A DNA stretch of 64,000 nt, from positions 1 through 64,000 of the forward strand of contig NZ_MLYO01000040.1 of assembly GCF_001866665.1 (NCBI RefSeq), written 5' to 3'. Origin of the DNA: Streptomyces monashensis. GTDB lineage: Bacteria; Actinomycetota; Actinomycetes; Streptomycetales; Streptomycetaceae. Positions 49,286-56,961 of the stretch are shown here, in pieces; positions within the stretch are counted from its first letter, which is position 1, and each line of letters starts with the position of its first letter. Below the pieces are notes generated by a model. It made no database searches. It worked only from the letters and a program-made list of their open reading frames with translations, and was not told the DNA's origin. A program made the translations under genes and the position numbers.

Positions 49286-50865
49286 GCCACACCAGGACCG
49301 ACGCCGGCTCGTCGCTCGACGCATCACGACGGGCCCGGGAACTGGACGAGGCCGCGGACGGCAGGGTGGTGGACGTCCTGGTCGTCGGGCTCGGCGCCAC
49401 CGGTGCCGGAGTCGCGCTGGACGCGGCGGCCCGCGGCCTGGACGTGGTCGCGGTGGACGCGCACGACCTGGCCTTCGGCACCTCCCGCTGGAGCTCGAAG
49501 CTCATCCACGGCGGGCTGCGCTACCTGGCCTCCGCGCAGTTCGACGTCGCGCACGAGAGCGCCGTCGAGCGCGGGGTGCTGATGACGCGTACGGCCCCGC
49601 ACCTGGTGTCGGCGCAGCCGTTCGTCCTGCCGCTGACCCCGCTGGTGTCCCGTGCCCAGGCCTCGCTGGCGTGGGCCGGGCTGCGCGCCGGGGACGTACT
49701 GCGCCTCGCCGCCCGCACCCCGCGCCAGGTCCTGCCCGCCCCGCGCCGGCTCACCGCGACGGAGGCCCGGCATCTCGCGCCCTCGGTCCGCCCGGCCGGG
49801 CTGCGCGGCGGGCTGCTGTCCTGGGACGGCAAGGTGACCGACGACGCCCGGCTGGTCACGGCGCTCGCGCGGACGGCCGCCGCGCACGGGGCCCGGGTGC
49901 TGACCCGGGCCCGGGCGCTGGAGCTGACCGGTGCGGGCGCCCGCATCCGCGACGAACTGACCGGCGAGGAGGGCGAGATCAGGGCCCGCGCCGTCATCAA
50001 CGCGAGCGGGGTGTGGGCGGGCGACCTCGTCGAGGGCATCCGGATCCGCCCGTCCCGCGGCACCCATCTCGTCCTGCGCTCGGAGCGGCTCGGCGCGCTG
50101 CCGGCCGGCCTGCACATCCCGATCCCCGGCGAGACCAACCGCTTCGTGCTGGTCCTGCCCCAGGGTGACGGCCGGGTGTACGTCGGCCTCACCGACGAGC
50201 CCGTCGAGGGAGACATCCCGGACGTCCCGGAGGTACCCGAGACCGACATCGGTTTCCTGCTGGACGTCCTGGGGTCGGCCCTGGACACGCCGGTCACCCG
50301 GGACGAGGTCGTCGGCGCCTTCGCCGGGCTGCGTCCCCTGCTGGACACCTCCGGCCAGGACGGCCGGGACGGGGAAGCGGCCCGCACCTCCGACATCTCC
50401 CGACGGCACGCGGTGCTGACCTCCCCGGACGGCGTGACGACGATCGTCGGCGGCAAGCTCACCACCTACCGGCGGATGGCACAGGACGCCGTGGACGCCG
50501 CGACCGCAGCCCGGGGTCTGCCCGCCGCCCCCTCGCGCACCGCCGCGCTGCCCCTGGTCGGCGCCGCCTCGCCCGCGCGGCTGCGTGCCCTGCCCGCGCC
50601 GCTCCGGCTGGTCCGCCGCTACGGCACCGAGGCCGAGGCCGTCCAGGCCCTCATGACCCGGGACCCCGCGCTGGCCGAGCCGGTGCTGCCCGGCCACCCG
50701 GTCACCCGGGCCGAACTCGTGTGGGCGGCCCGGCACGAGGGCGCGCTGGACGAGTCCGACCTGCTGGACCGGCGCACCCGCATCGGCCTGGTCCCGGGGG
50801 ACCGCGCCGAGGCGCTCGGCGTGGCGCGCGACGTGCTGGCGCAGGCGGCGGCCGTGCGGTCCTGA
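49282..50865 (+). CDS. glpD: Glycerol-3-phosphate dehydrogenase/oxidase (GlpD-like)
   Basis: 527 residues. The FAD-binding motif VLVVGLGATGAGVALDAAAR is at 32-51, followed by LAFGTSRWSSKLIHGGLRYL, the GlpD signature. The central INASGVWAGDL and the SRGTHLVLRSERL and YVGLTDEPVEGDIPDVPEVP segments are typical, and a C-terminal domain begins near 410. It oxidises glycerol 3-phosphate to dihydroxyacetone phosphate at the membrane, passing electrons to quinone. It overlaps the TetR gene by four bases. No glpF or glpK is adjacent, so this is not the catabolic copy; with the AgpS-like gene it may supply DHAP for ether-lipid synthesis. Confidence 0.92.
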   Translation: MSHTRTDAGSSLDASRRARELDEAADGRVVDVLVVGLGATGAGVALDAAARGLDVVAVDAHDLAFGTSRWSSKLIHGGLRYLASAQFDVAHESAVERGVLMTRTAPHLVSAQPFVLPLTPLVSRAQASLAWAGLRAGDVLRLAARTPRQVLPAPRRLTATEARHLAPSVRPAGLRGGLLSWDGKVTDDARLVTALARTAAAHGARVLTRARALELTGAGARIRDELTGEEGEIRARAVINASGVWAGDLVEGIRIRPSRGTHLVLRSERLGALPAGLHIPIPGETNRFVLVLPQGDGRVYVGLTDEPVEGDIPDVPEVPETDIGFLLDVLGSALDTPVTRDEVVGAFAGLRPLLDTSGQDGRDGEAARTSDISRRHAVLTSPDGVTTIVGGKLTTYRRMAQDAVDAATAARGLPAAPSRTAALPLVGAASPARLRALPAPLRLVRRYGTEAEAVQALMTRDPALAEPVLPGHPVTRAELVWAARHEGALDESDLLDRRTRIGLVPGDRAEALGVARDVLAQAAAVRS

Positions 50866-50867
50866 CA

Positions 50868-50895
50868 CTCCGGCCCGCCCGGGACGGGCCCGGAG
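50868..50895 (+). terminator. Hairpin terminator after glpD
   Basis: CTCCGGCCCG at 50868-50877 pairs with CGGGCCCGGAG at 50885-50895 with one bulge and a seven-base loop, starting three bases past the glpD stop. The following 110 bases to the convergent WGR gene hold no gene. Confidence 0.65.
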
Positions 50896-51005
50896 CGGGG
50901 CGCGGGTATCGGCGCCGACGCGCTCGCGGTGACACGGCGGTGCCGATGCCGAGGTCGGCCGTACGGCCGGAACCGGCGGTCGGCGGCCGGGCGTCACGGG
51001 ATGGG

Positions 51006-52457
51006 TCACAGCAGACGGCGGATGTCACCGCGGACACGGTAGAAGCCGCCGGCCGCCGGGTGCAGGGCGTCCACGACGTAGCGGGCGCCCGGTTCCCGTA
51101 TCGCGCGCGGGAACTGGACGTTCCAGGAGGTGTCGTAGCCCTCGGACACCACGTGCACCCGCATCCGGCCGCCCTGCTGGACGCACTCGACCACGACCGA
51201 TCCGACGGGAGCCCGGTCCACGGTGGACACCGCGGCCACGGCCGTCGCGGGCTGGTAGGTCGGCAGGGCGGCGGCGAGCTTGACGTCCCGCGCCACCGGC
51301 ACCGTGCCCTGCTGGGCCGCGGAGATGGCCGCCTCGCTCGCGTCGACGCACACCAGTGAACCGTCGGTGGTCACCAGGTACAGGCGCTCGTCGCGGTACT
51401 GCATCGACAGCGCCGAGCCGCTGCCCGTGCCGAGCTTCCACAGCCGGGTGCCGTCCTGGTCGAAGCAGTAGACGGACGAGACGGCGTCCCCGGCGAAGAC
51501 GAACCGGCCGCCCGGCGAGGTGGCGCAGGAGTAGACCGCGCCGTCACAGGCGTACGTCGCCTCGATCCGGCCCGTGGCCTTCGACAGCCGCTGGACCACG
51601 TGGTGACCGGTGCCCGCGTAGACGGCGTCGTCCTCCTGCCAGCCGAACAGCACGCTGCCCCGGGTGGCCGTGTGCCACAACTCGCCGCCGCCGTCCGGCG
51701 CGTAGGCGGTGACGCCCCGGTGGTGGCCGTGGTAGACGGCCCGGTCGTCGGCGCGGACCATCCAGGCGTGCTCGCCCTGGCTGCGGCGGGACCACTGGTG
51801 TTCGTCCTCGTGGTCGATGACGGTGAGCCGGCCCGCACGGTCCGAGACGTTCAGCACGCCCTCATGGATGTCCAGCCAGAAGATGTCGACGTCGGCGGCG
51901 ATGTCGTAGGCGGCGAACGGGAGCTTGGAGGACAGGTCGTAGACCTTGCCGTCGTCGCAGCCGGCGTAGATCCAGAAGTCGTCGGCGACCAGGCACTTCA
52001 CGCCGTCCGGCAGACCGAACCGGGCGAGGACGGCGCCCTCGTGGTCCAGGGTGTAGACGTCTCCCGCCTGGTTGCCCACCCAGCAGCGGTCGTCGTCGAC
52101 ATGGATGCCGAACGCGGACGAGCCGGTGCGAAAGCGCCACAGCACGGGGGCCGCCGCGCGGGCGGTCGACGGGGCGGAGGCGACCTGACGCCGGGTCACC
52201 GCGCGGGGGGCGCGCTGCCCCTGGACGGCGGGGGCGTATCCCTTGCGGGCCTTCTCCCCCACCTTCTTGGCGGCGGCCGCCCTGGCCTTGTCCGCGGTCG
52301 GGAACGTCGTCGTCTGGGTCTGTCCGGCCGCGCCGATCCTGCCGTACCGCACCGTCACCACCAGGCCGTCGACGGTCACTTCGTAGAACTTGTGGGCGCC
52401 GCCGCCCTCCTGCGACAGCTCCAGATACGTCGTCGACACCGCGGACGCCGTGGACAT
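51006..52457 (-). CDS. WGR domain plus beta-propeller protein
   Basis: 483 residues. Residues 8-75 are a WGR domain (YLELSQEGGGAHKFYEVTVD, then VRYGRIGAAGQTQTTTFPTA), a DNA- or nucleic-acid-associated module found in PARPs and bacterial proteins. After a basic linker, residues 105-400 form a PQQ/WD-type beta-propeller with repeated blades: CWVGNQAGDVYTLDHEGAVL, WIYAGCDDGKVYDLSSKL, VFAGDAVSSVYCFDQDGTRL and LYLVTTDGSLVCVDAS. The C-terminal 70 residues are unassigned. No signal peptide, so cytosolic. GGGGAGGGGT precedes ATG 52457. It is a stand-alone gene, and its role is unknown. Confidence 0.88.
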   Translation of the reverse strand: MSTASAVSTTYLELSQEGGGAHKFYEVTVDGLVVTVRYGRIGAAGQTQTTTFPTADKARAAAAKKVGEKARKGYAPAVQGQRAPRAVTRRQVASAPSTARAAAPVLWRFRTGSSAFGIHVDDDRCWVGNQAGDVYTLDHEGAVLARFGLPDGVKCLVADDFWIYAGCDDGKVYDLSSKLPFAAYDIAADVDIFWLDIHEGVLNVSDRAGRLTVIDHEDEHQWSRRSQGEHAWMVRADDRAVYHGHHRGVTAYAPDGGGELWHTATRGSVLFGWQEDDAVYAGTGHHVVQRLSKATGRIEATYACDGAVYSCATSPGGRFVFAGDAVSSVYCFDQDGTRLWKLGTGSGSALSMQYRDERLYLVTTDGSLVCVDASEAAISAAQQGTVPVARDVKLAAALPTYQPATAVAAVSTVDRAPVGSVVVECVQQGGRMRVHVVSEGYDTSWNVQFPRAIREPGARYVVDALHPAAGGFYRVRGDIRRLL

Positions 52458-52548
52458 GGCAGACCCCTCCCCAGGACGGACCCGCGGCCGTTCCCGCAGG
52501 TCCTCACTGATCACACCGTAGAGGCCGCCACTGACAACGGGCCGCCGC

Positions 52549-53220
52549 CTAGCCCGCCGCCTCCCCGTCCGACGTCAACGCGCCCATCCCGCCCATCAGT
52601 TGGCGCAGGCAGTCCAGCGCGAGGGAGGCCGGGGAGCCCTCGCCCGTGACGCCCGCCTCCGTGTCGGCCCAGGTCTCCAGGGCGATGCGGATCGCGTCCG
52701 TGGCCGCCGCGGCGGCCAGGCGTACCTGCACCGCCTCCAGACGCCCGTCCGCGAGGCGGGCGACGACCGGTACGAGACGCTCCTCGGACTCCTGGTTGAC
52801 GCGGTACCAGACCGCGCGCAGCGCGGGATCGTCGGCGGCGGCGCGCAGCAGCCCCCGGGTCCGCAGCAACGCCCGGGCGGCGTCCTCGTCGGGTGCCGCC
52901 AGCGATTGCTCCATCGCGGCCTCCAGCGCCCGGGACAGCCCGGTGCCCGGTTCGGCCGCCTCCAGCAGTGCCCGCCACCGGTCGGCGCCGGCGGCGAGCA
53001 GCGGGCTCACCGCGTCCTGCTTGGAGCGGAAGTACCGGTAGAAGGTCCGCAGCGCGACCCCCGCGTGCCGGGCGATCTCCTCGGCCGTCGTCGCGTGCGG
53101 GCCCTGGGCGGCGAAGAGCTCGGCCGCGGCGTGCGCGATCTCGAGCTGGGTGGCGGCCTTGCGGCGCTCGGTCAGGGAGGCGGGCGGCGCACTGCTCGCC
53201 CCGGACGGCTTGGTGCTCAC
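52549..53220 (-). CDS. TetR family regulator
   Basis: 223 residues starting at GTG 53220 (MSTKPSGASSAPPASLTERR). The HTH lies at about 25-62: IAHAAAELFAAQGPHATTAE, then EIARHAGVALRTFYRYFRSK. The C-terminal half (ALRAVWYRVNQESEERLV and following) is a generic TetR ligand pocket. The frame is open far upstream, but that is antisense to the SDR gene. It is divergent from the SDR at 53380 and an inverted repeat with TGGCACAC arms lies between them, so it probably represses that enzyme and itself. Confidence 0.9.
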   Translation of the reverse strand: MSTKPSGASSAPPASLTERRKAATQLEIAHAAAELFAAQGPHATTAEEIARHAGVALRTFYRYFRSKQDAVSPLLAAGADRWRALLEAAEPGTGLSRALEAAMEQSLAAPDEDAARALLRTRGLLRAAADDPALRAVWYRVNQESEERLVPVVARLADGRLEAVQVRLAAAAATDAIRIALETWADTEAGVTGEGSPASLALDCLRQLMGGMGALTSDGEAAG

Positions 53221-53250
53221 CCCAGAAGGGTACGGCCCGGCAGCATCGGA

Positions 53251-53283
53251 TGGCACACAGTGGCATGGTGGCAAAGTGTGCCA
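53251..53283. promoter_or_regulatory. Inverted-repeat operator between TetR and SDR genes
   Basis: TGGCACAC at 53251-53258 faces GTGTGCCA at 53276-53283, perfectly complementary, with AGTGGCATGGTGGCAAA inside, which contains two more TGGCA half-sites. It is 31 bases before the TetR start and about 100 before the SDR start. Confidence 0.65.
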
Positions 53284-53379
53284 CTCAGGCGTAACGTGTA
53301 ACGCATGGGAACGTCGGCGGCAGGAGGTCCGGCGTCGCGAAGGCCCCGCCGTACGCCGACGGGGAAGGCAGGAGAAGAC

Positions 53380-54165
53380 ATGAACCGCTACGAAGGCCGC
53401 CGCGCACTGATCACCGGCGGCGGCTCGGGCATCGGCCAGGCCACCGTGCTGCGTCTCCTCTCCGAGGGCGGCACCGTCGTGGCCGCCGATGTGAGCGAGC
53501 GGGGTCTGAAGGACACCGTCGAGAAGGCCGGAGCACACGCGGACCGCCTCACCACGCTCGTCGTGGACATCGCCGACGAGACCTCCGTACGCGAGGGCGT
53601 CGCGACCGCGGTCGCCGCGCTCGGCGGGCTTGACGTGCTGGTCAACGCGGCCGGGATCCTGCGCTCCTCGCACACCCACGAGACGCCCCTGCGGGACTTC
53701 ACCCGCATCCTGCAGGTCAACCTGGTCGGCACCTTCCTCGTCGTCCGCGAGGCCATACCGGCACTGCTGACGGGCCGCGACGCGGCGGTGGTCAACTTCA
53801 GCTCCACCTCGGCGGCGTTCGCACACCCGTACATGGCGGCCTACGCGGCGAGCAAGGGCGGGATCCAGTCCATGACCCACGCCCTGGCCGCCGAGTACGC
53901 GAAGCGGGGCATCCGCTTCACCGCCGTCCAGCCAGGGTCCATCTCGTCCGGCATGACCGACGGCAGCGGCGCCAGCGGCCAGAGCACCGGTCCGGGGCTG
54001 CCCGCGGATGCCGACATGGCGCTGTTCGCCAAGCTCTCCCCCGCGCTCGGGCAGGGCTTCGCCGGTCCCGAGACGGTCGCCTCCGTCGTCGCGATGCTCG
54101 CCTCGCGGGACGGCCGGTTCATCACCGGCACCGAGATCCGCGTCGACGGCGGCACCCACTTCTGA
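53380..54165 (+). CDS. SDR family oxidoreductase
   Basis: 261-residue classical SDR. The cofactor loop is ITGGGSGIGQATV (about 10-22), NAAG near 90, and the active-site Ser and Tyr in NFSSTSAAFAHPYMAAYAAS with Lys in ASKGG. The C-terminus TGTEIRVDGGTHF is typical of FabG-like and hydroxysteroid-dehydrogenase-like SDRs. NAD(H) is favoured by an Asp in VVAADVSE. ATG 53380 follows GGAGAAG by three bases. It is divergent from its likely TetR repressor and convergent with the dehydratase gene. Substrate unknown. Confidence 0.92.
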   Translation: MNRYEGRRALITGGGSGIGQATVLRLLSEGGTVVAADVSERGLKDTVEKAGAHADRLTTLVVDIADETSVREGVATAVAALGGLDVLVNAAGILRSSHTHETPLRDFTRILQVNLVGTFLVVREAIPALLTGRDAAVVNFSSTSAAFAHPYMAAYAASKGGIQSMTHALAAEYAKRGIRFTAVQPGSISSGMTDGSGASGQSTGPGLPADADMALFAKLSPALGQGFAGPETVASVVAMLASRDGRFITGTEIRVDGGTHF

Positions 54166-54219
54166 ACAGGGGCGTGCCCGGCCGCACCGGCCACGCGCCG
54201 GTACGGTCCGGTACGGCCG

Positions 54220-55188
54220 TCAGGAGCCGAGGAGTTCGACGAACCGCTCGATGTCGATGTTGCCGCCGGAGGCGATGACGCCGACGCGCGGCGGGAGGTT
54301 CTCGACGCGGCCCGCCAGGAGTGCGGCCAGAGCGGTGGCGCCGCTGGGTTCGAGGACGATCTTGAGGCGCTCGAAGGCGAACCGCATGGCGGTGATGATC
54401 TCCGCGTCGCCGACCAGCGCAATGCCGTCGACCAGGCGCTGGTTGATCGGGAAGGTGAGCTCGCCCGGCGTGGGCAGTGCCTGTCCGTCGGCGATGGTCC
54501 GGGGGACGGGCCGGGTGACGCGGACGCCGCTCTCCAGCGACCGCTTGGTGTCGTCCCCCGCCTCGGGCTCCACGCCGAGGACCCGGATGGCGGGGTGCAG
54601 CGCCTTCGCGGCGGTGGCGCTGCCGGCGATGAGTCCGCCTCCCCCGACCGGCACGACGAGGGCGTCCAACGGGCCGGTCTCCTCCAGGAGTTCGAGGGTC
54701 GCGGTGCCCTGGCCGGCCATGACGTGCGGGTGGTCGTAGGGCGGGATGAGGGTGAGACCACGCTCCTCGGCGAGCGCATGGCCGAGCGCGGTGCGGTCCT
54801 GGGTGTAGCGGTCGTAGGTGACGATCTCGGCCCCGTACCCGGCGGTGGCCTCGCGTTTGGCGCGCGGGGCGTCCTCGGGCATCAGCACGACGGCGCTGGT
54901 GCCCAGTTCTCGGGCGGCGAGGGCGGTGGCCTGGGCGTGGTTGCCGGAGGAGTAGGCCGCGATGCCCCTGGCCAGTTGCTCCGGCGGGAGCTGGGCGGCC
55001 GCGTTGTAGGCGCCGCGGAACTTGAAGGCGCCGACCCGCTGGAAGTTCTCGCACTTGATGAACACCTCGGCGCCGACGAGGGAGTTCAGGGTGCTCGAGG
55101 TGAGGACGGGGGTGCGGTGGGCGACGCCTGCGAGGCGTGCGGCGGCGGCACGGACGTCGTCGAACGTGACGGGTGAAGCGGCGGCCAT
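54220..55188 (-). CDS. Threonine/serine dehydratase-like PLP enzyme
   Basis: 322 residues of the fold-type II PLP family. The Schiff-base Lys is in GAFKFRGAYNAA (about residue 56), the Ser/Asn-rich loop is YSSGNHAQATALAAR, and the phosphate-binding glycine loop is VPVGGGGLIAGSA. It lacks the C-terminal ACT-like domain of biosynthetic IlvA, so it is a catabolic-type or racemase-type member (threonine dehydratase, serine racemase or hydroxyaspartate dehydratase cannot be told apart). It lies 22 bases downstream of a DauR-type regulator gene on the same strand, which fits control by an amino acid. Confidence 0.9.
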   Translation of the reverse strand: MAAASPVTFDDVRAAAARLAGVAHRTPVLTSSTLNSLVGAEVFIKCENFQRVGAFKFRGAYNAAAQLPPEQLARGIAAYSSGNHAQATALAARELGTSAVVLMPEDAPRAKREATAGYGAEIVTYDRYTQDRTALGHALAEERGLTLIPPYDHPHVMAGQGTATLELLEETGPLDALVVPVGGGGLIAGSATAAKALHPAIRVLGVEPEAGDDTKRSLESGVRVTRPVPRTIADGQALPTPGELTFPINQRLVDGIALVGDAEIITAMRFAFERLKIVLEPSGATALAALLAGRVENLPPRVGVIASGGNIDIERFVELLGS

Positions 55189-55210
55189 GACGAGATCCTC
55201 TCCCGGTGCG

Positions 55211-55849
55211 TCATTTCGCGTAGTTGTAGACGGTCGCCCGGGACACGCCGAGCAGGTCCGCGATGGTCTGCGCGGCGTCGCGCGAGTCGAAGTACCCGTC
55301 CTGGTAGAGCTGTCGTACGAGCGCCTTCTTGTCGTCGCGGCTCAGCGACCGGGGCGTGGCGCCGCGTTGGGCGGACAGCTCCTCCACGGTCCGGCGCAGT
55401 TCGCGGGCGGTGCGGTCGCGCAGGGTCTCCAGCGGGCGGTCGCCGTGCGCGGTGTCCGTGGCGACGAGGTTCGAGAGGGCGAGCGTGACGGGTGACAGGA
55501 CGGAGATGTCGAGGTTGAGGCAGAGCGCGGCGACGTACTCCCCCTCGGTGTTCTTGATGCCGATGGACGTGCTCTTCGCGGGGCGGCCGTCCGGGAAGCG
55601 GTTGGGGTAGTTCTGGACGACGCTCGGAAAGTCCGGGTCGGCGATGCGAGCGAGTCCCAATTCGGTTGCGGGATCCCCGACTTGGCGCCCCGACAGATCG
55701 TTCTCGATCACCCGGATCGCATGTCGCGGGTCCCGCAGGTCGTGCAGCACCACCTCGCACAGGCCCGGAAACATCCGCCCGAGCGCGACGGCGATCTTCT
55801 CGGCCTCCCGGACGAGGTGTTCGTCGGACTCCGCCGCCACCCCACTCAC
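55211..55849 (-). CDS. DauR/YheO-type regulator (PAS plus HTH)
   Basis: 212 residues with a YheO-like PAS domain: MFPGLCEVVLHDLRDPRHAI, then SVVQNYPNRFPDGRPAKSTS and IGIKNTEGEYVAALCLNLDI, and a C-terminal HTH with DKKALVRQLYQDGYFDSRDA, AAQTIADLLGVSRATVYNYAK. The Pseudomonas relative DauR regulates D-arginine use. The frame is open to a TTG at 55882, but the GTG at 55849 has GGGAG five bases upstream and is preferred. A TTGGAAAAT-type palindrome lies just upstream. It is the probable regulator of the following dehydratase gene. Confidence 0.88.
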   Translation of the reverse strand: MSGVAAESDEHLVREAEKIAVALGRMFPGLCEVVLHDLRDPRHAIRVIENDLSGRQVGDPATELGLARIADPDFPSVVQNYPNRFPDGRPAKSTSIGIKNTEGEYVAALCLNLDISVLSPVTLALSNLVATDTAHGDRPLETLRDRTARELRRTVEELSAQRGATPRSLSRDDKKALVRQLYQDGYFDSRDAAQTIADLLGVSRATVYNYAK

Positions 55850-56086
55850 CAGCTCCCTGCCCTGCTTGGATTTATTTTCCAAGACTGTACACGAATTCCA
55901 AATAGATCACGGACACCGGCGGTGTCCCGGTCCCGGGGGAGCCGCCCGCGGGCGAGCGAGCTCCACGGAATCACCCCGGCACCCTGGGACATGCGTGATC
56001 GCATAGAGGGGGGCGGCGGGCTCGGGGGCCATCCGCACCGTACGCCGGGTCGCTCTCCGGCCCGAGGGTGCGCCGACGATATGCCG
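55850..56086. promoter_or_regulatory. Promoter region of the DauR-type gene with a short palindrome and a hairpin
   Basis: CTTGGATTTATTTTCCAAG at 55864-55882 or so is a six-base-arm palindrome overlapping the TTG-start codon of the regulator frame. GGACACC at 55911-55917 pairs with GGTGTCC at 55921-55927 as a compact hairpin that may terminate the leftward SDR transcript. The rest, to 56086, holds no gene. Confidence 0.5.
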
Positions 56087-56791
56087 CTAGCCGGCCAACT
56101 GCGGGTAAAGCGCCGCCAGTTCACCGGAGAGGCCCGCCTTCACGTTCCTGGTGAGGTCGTCCGCGAGCACTTCGTACGCCCCGGTTTCGACGCCGTCGAG
56201 CGCGAGGGCGGCGACGTCGTGCGGTGTGGACTTGGGGGCATCCACGGCCGCGGCCATGTCGGTGTCGATGTAGCCGACGTGCAGTCCCGTCACTCCGATG
56301 CCGCGTGAACCCAGCTCCAGGCGAAGGGAGTTGGTCTGGGACCAGAAGGCGGCCTTGGTGGCGCTGTAGGAGCCGGCGAGCCCGATCCAGGAGAGCACGG
56401 AGTGCACGTTGAGGAGGTGTCCGCCGCCGTTGCGCTCGAGGACCGGAACGAAGGCCCGGGTGACCAGGAGCGGACCGTAGAAGTTGGTCTCGAACTCACG
56501 CCGTACGACGTCGATCTCGGCGTCGAGGAAGGAATGCGCGCCGAGCGAGACACCCGCGTTGTTGATCAGGATATTGACGTCCTGCGCCTGCGCGGCGGCC
56601 TCGGCGACGGAGGCCGGGTCGGTGACCTCCAGGGCGAGCGGAACGGCGTCCGGGTGGGTCACGGTGCGCGGGTCCCGGGCCGTGGCGTACACCTTGGCGG
56701 CCCCGCGCGCGTACAGCTCCTCCACCAGCGCCCTGCCCAGGCCCCGGCTGCCACCGGTGACCAGGGCGACGGAGTTCTTGATCGCGGTCAT
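56087..56791 (-). CDS. SDR family oxidoreductase
   Basis: 234-residue classical SDR: VTGGSRGLGRALVEELYARG at about 11-30, INNAGVSLGAHS near 80, the catalytic region HSVLSWIGLAGSYSATKAAF with Ser, Tyr and Lys. The specificity loop (VGYIDTDMAAAVDAPK) resembles short SDRs commonly under TetR control in Streptomyces. It has no adjacent regulator in this window, yet the promoter carries repeated AAACCGATCGGTTT palindromes, so its repressor is probably encoded elsewhere or has been lost. Substrate unknown. Confidence 0.92.
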   Translation of the reverse strand: MTAIKNSVALVTGGSRGLGRALVEELYARGAAKVYATARDPRTVTHPDAVPLALEVTDPASVAEAAAQAQDVNILINNAGVSLGAHSFLDAEIDVVRREFETNFYGPLLVTRAFVPVLERNGGGHLLNVHSVLSWIGLAGSYSATKAAFWSQTNSLRLELGSRGIGVTGLHVGYIDTDMAAAVDAPKSTPHDVAALALDGVETGAYEVLADDLTRNVKAGLSGELAALYPQLAG

Positions 56792-56819
56792 GTCGTCTCC
56801 AGGGGGAAGTCACGAGTGA

Positions 56820-56867
56820 AAACCGATCGGTTTCCGATCGGTCTCCCCACGGTAAACCGATCGGTTT
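56820..56867. promoter_or_regulatory. Triple CCGATCGG palindromes upstream of the SDR gene
   Basis: AAACCGATCGGTTT occurs as a perfect palindrome at 56820-56833 and 56854-56867, with a third, shorter CCGATCGG at 56834-56841 between them. The first is 29 bases before the SDR start codon. The form is that of TetR-family operators of the ACCGATCGGT type. No TetR gene is adjacent. Confidence 0.8.
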
Positions 56868-56961
56868 CCAACTTCAAGCGCGCCCCGAGGCCGCCTGTTG
56901 CCACCCCGCCCACTATCCTGCCTAGTAAGTTTGATTTTCCAACTCAGCACGAGGAGGCCGC

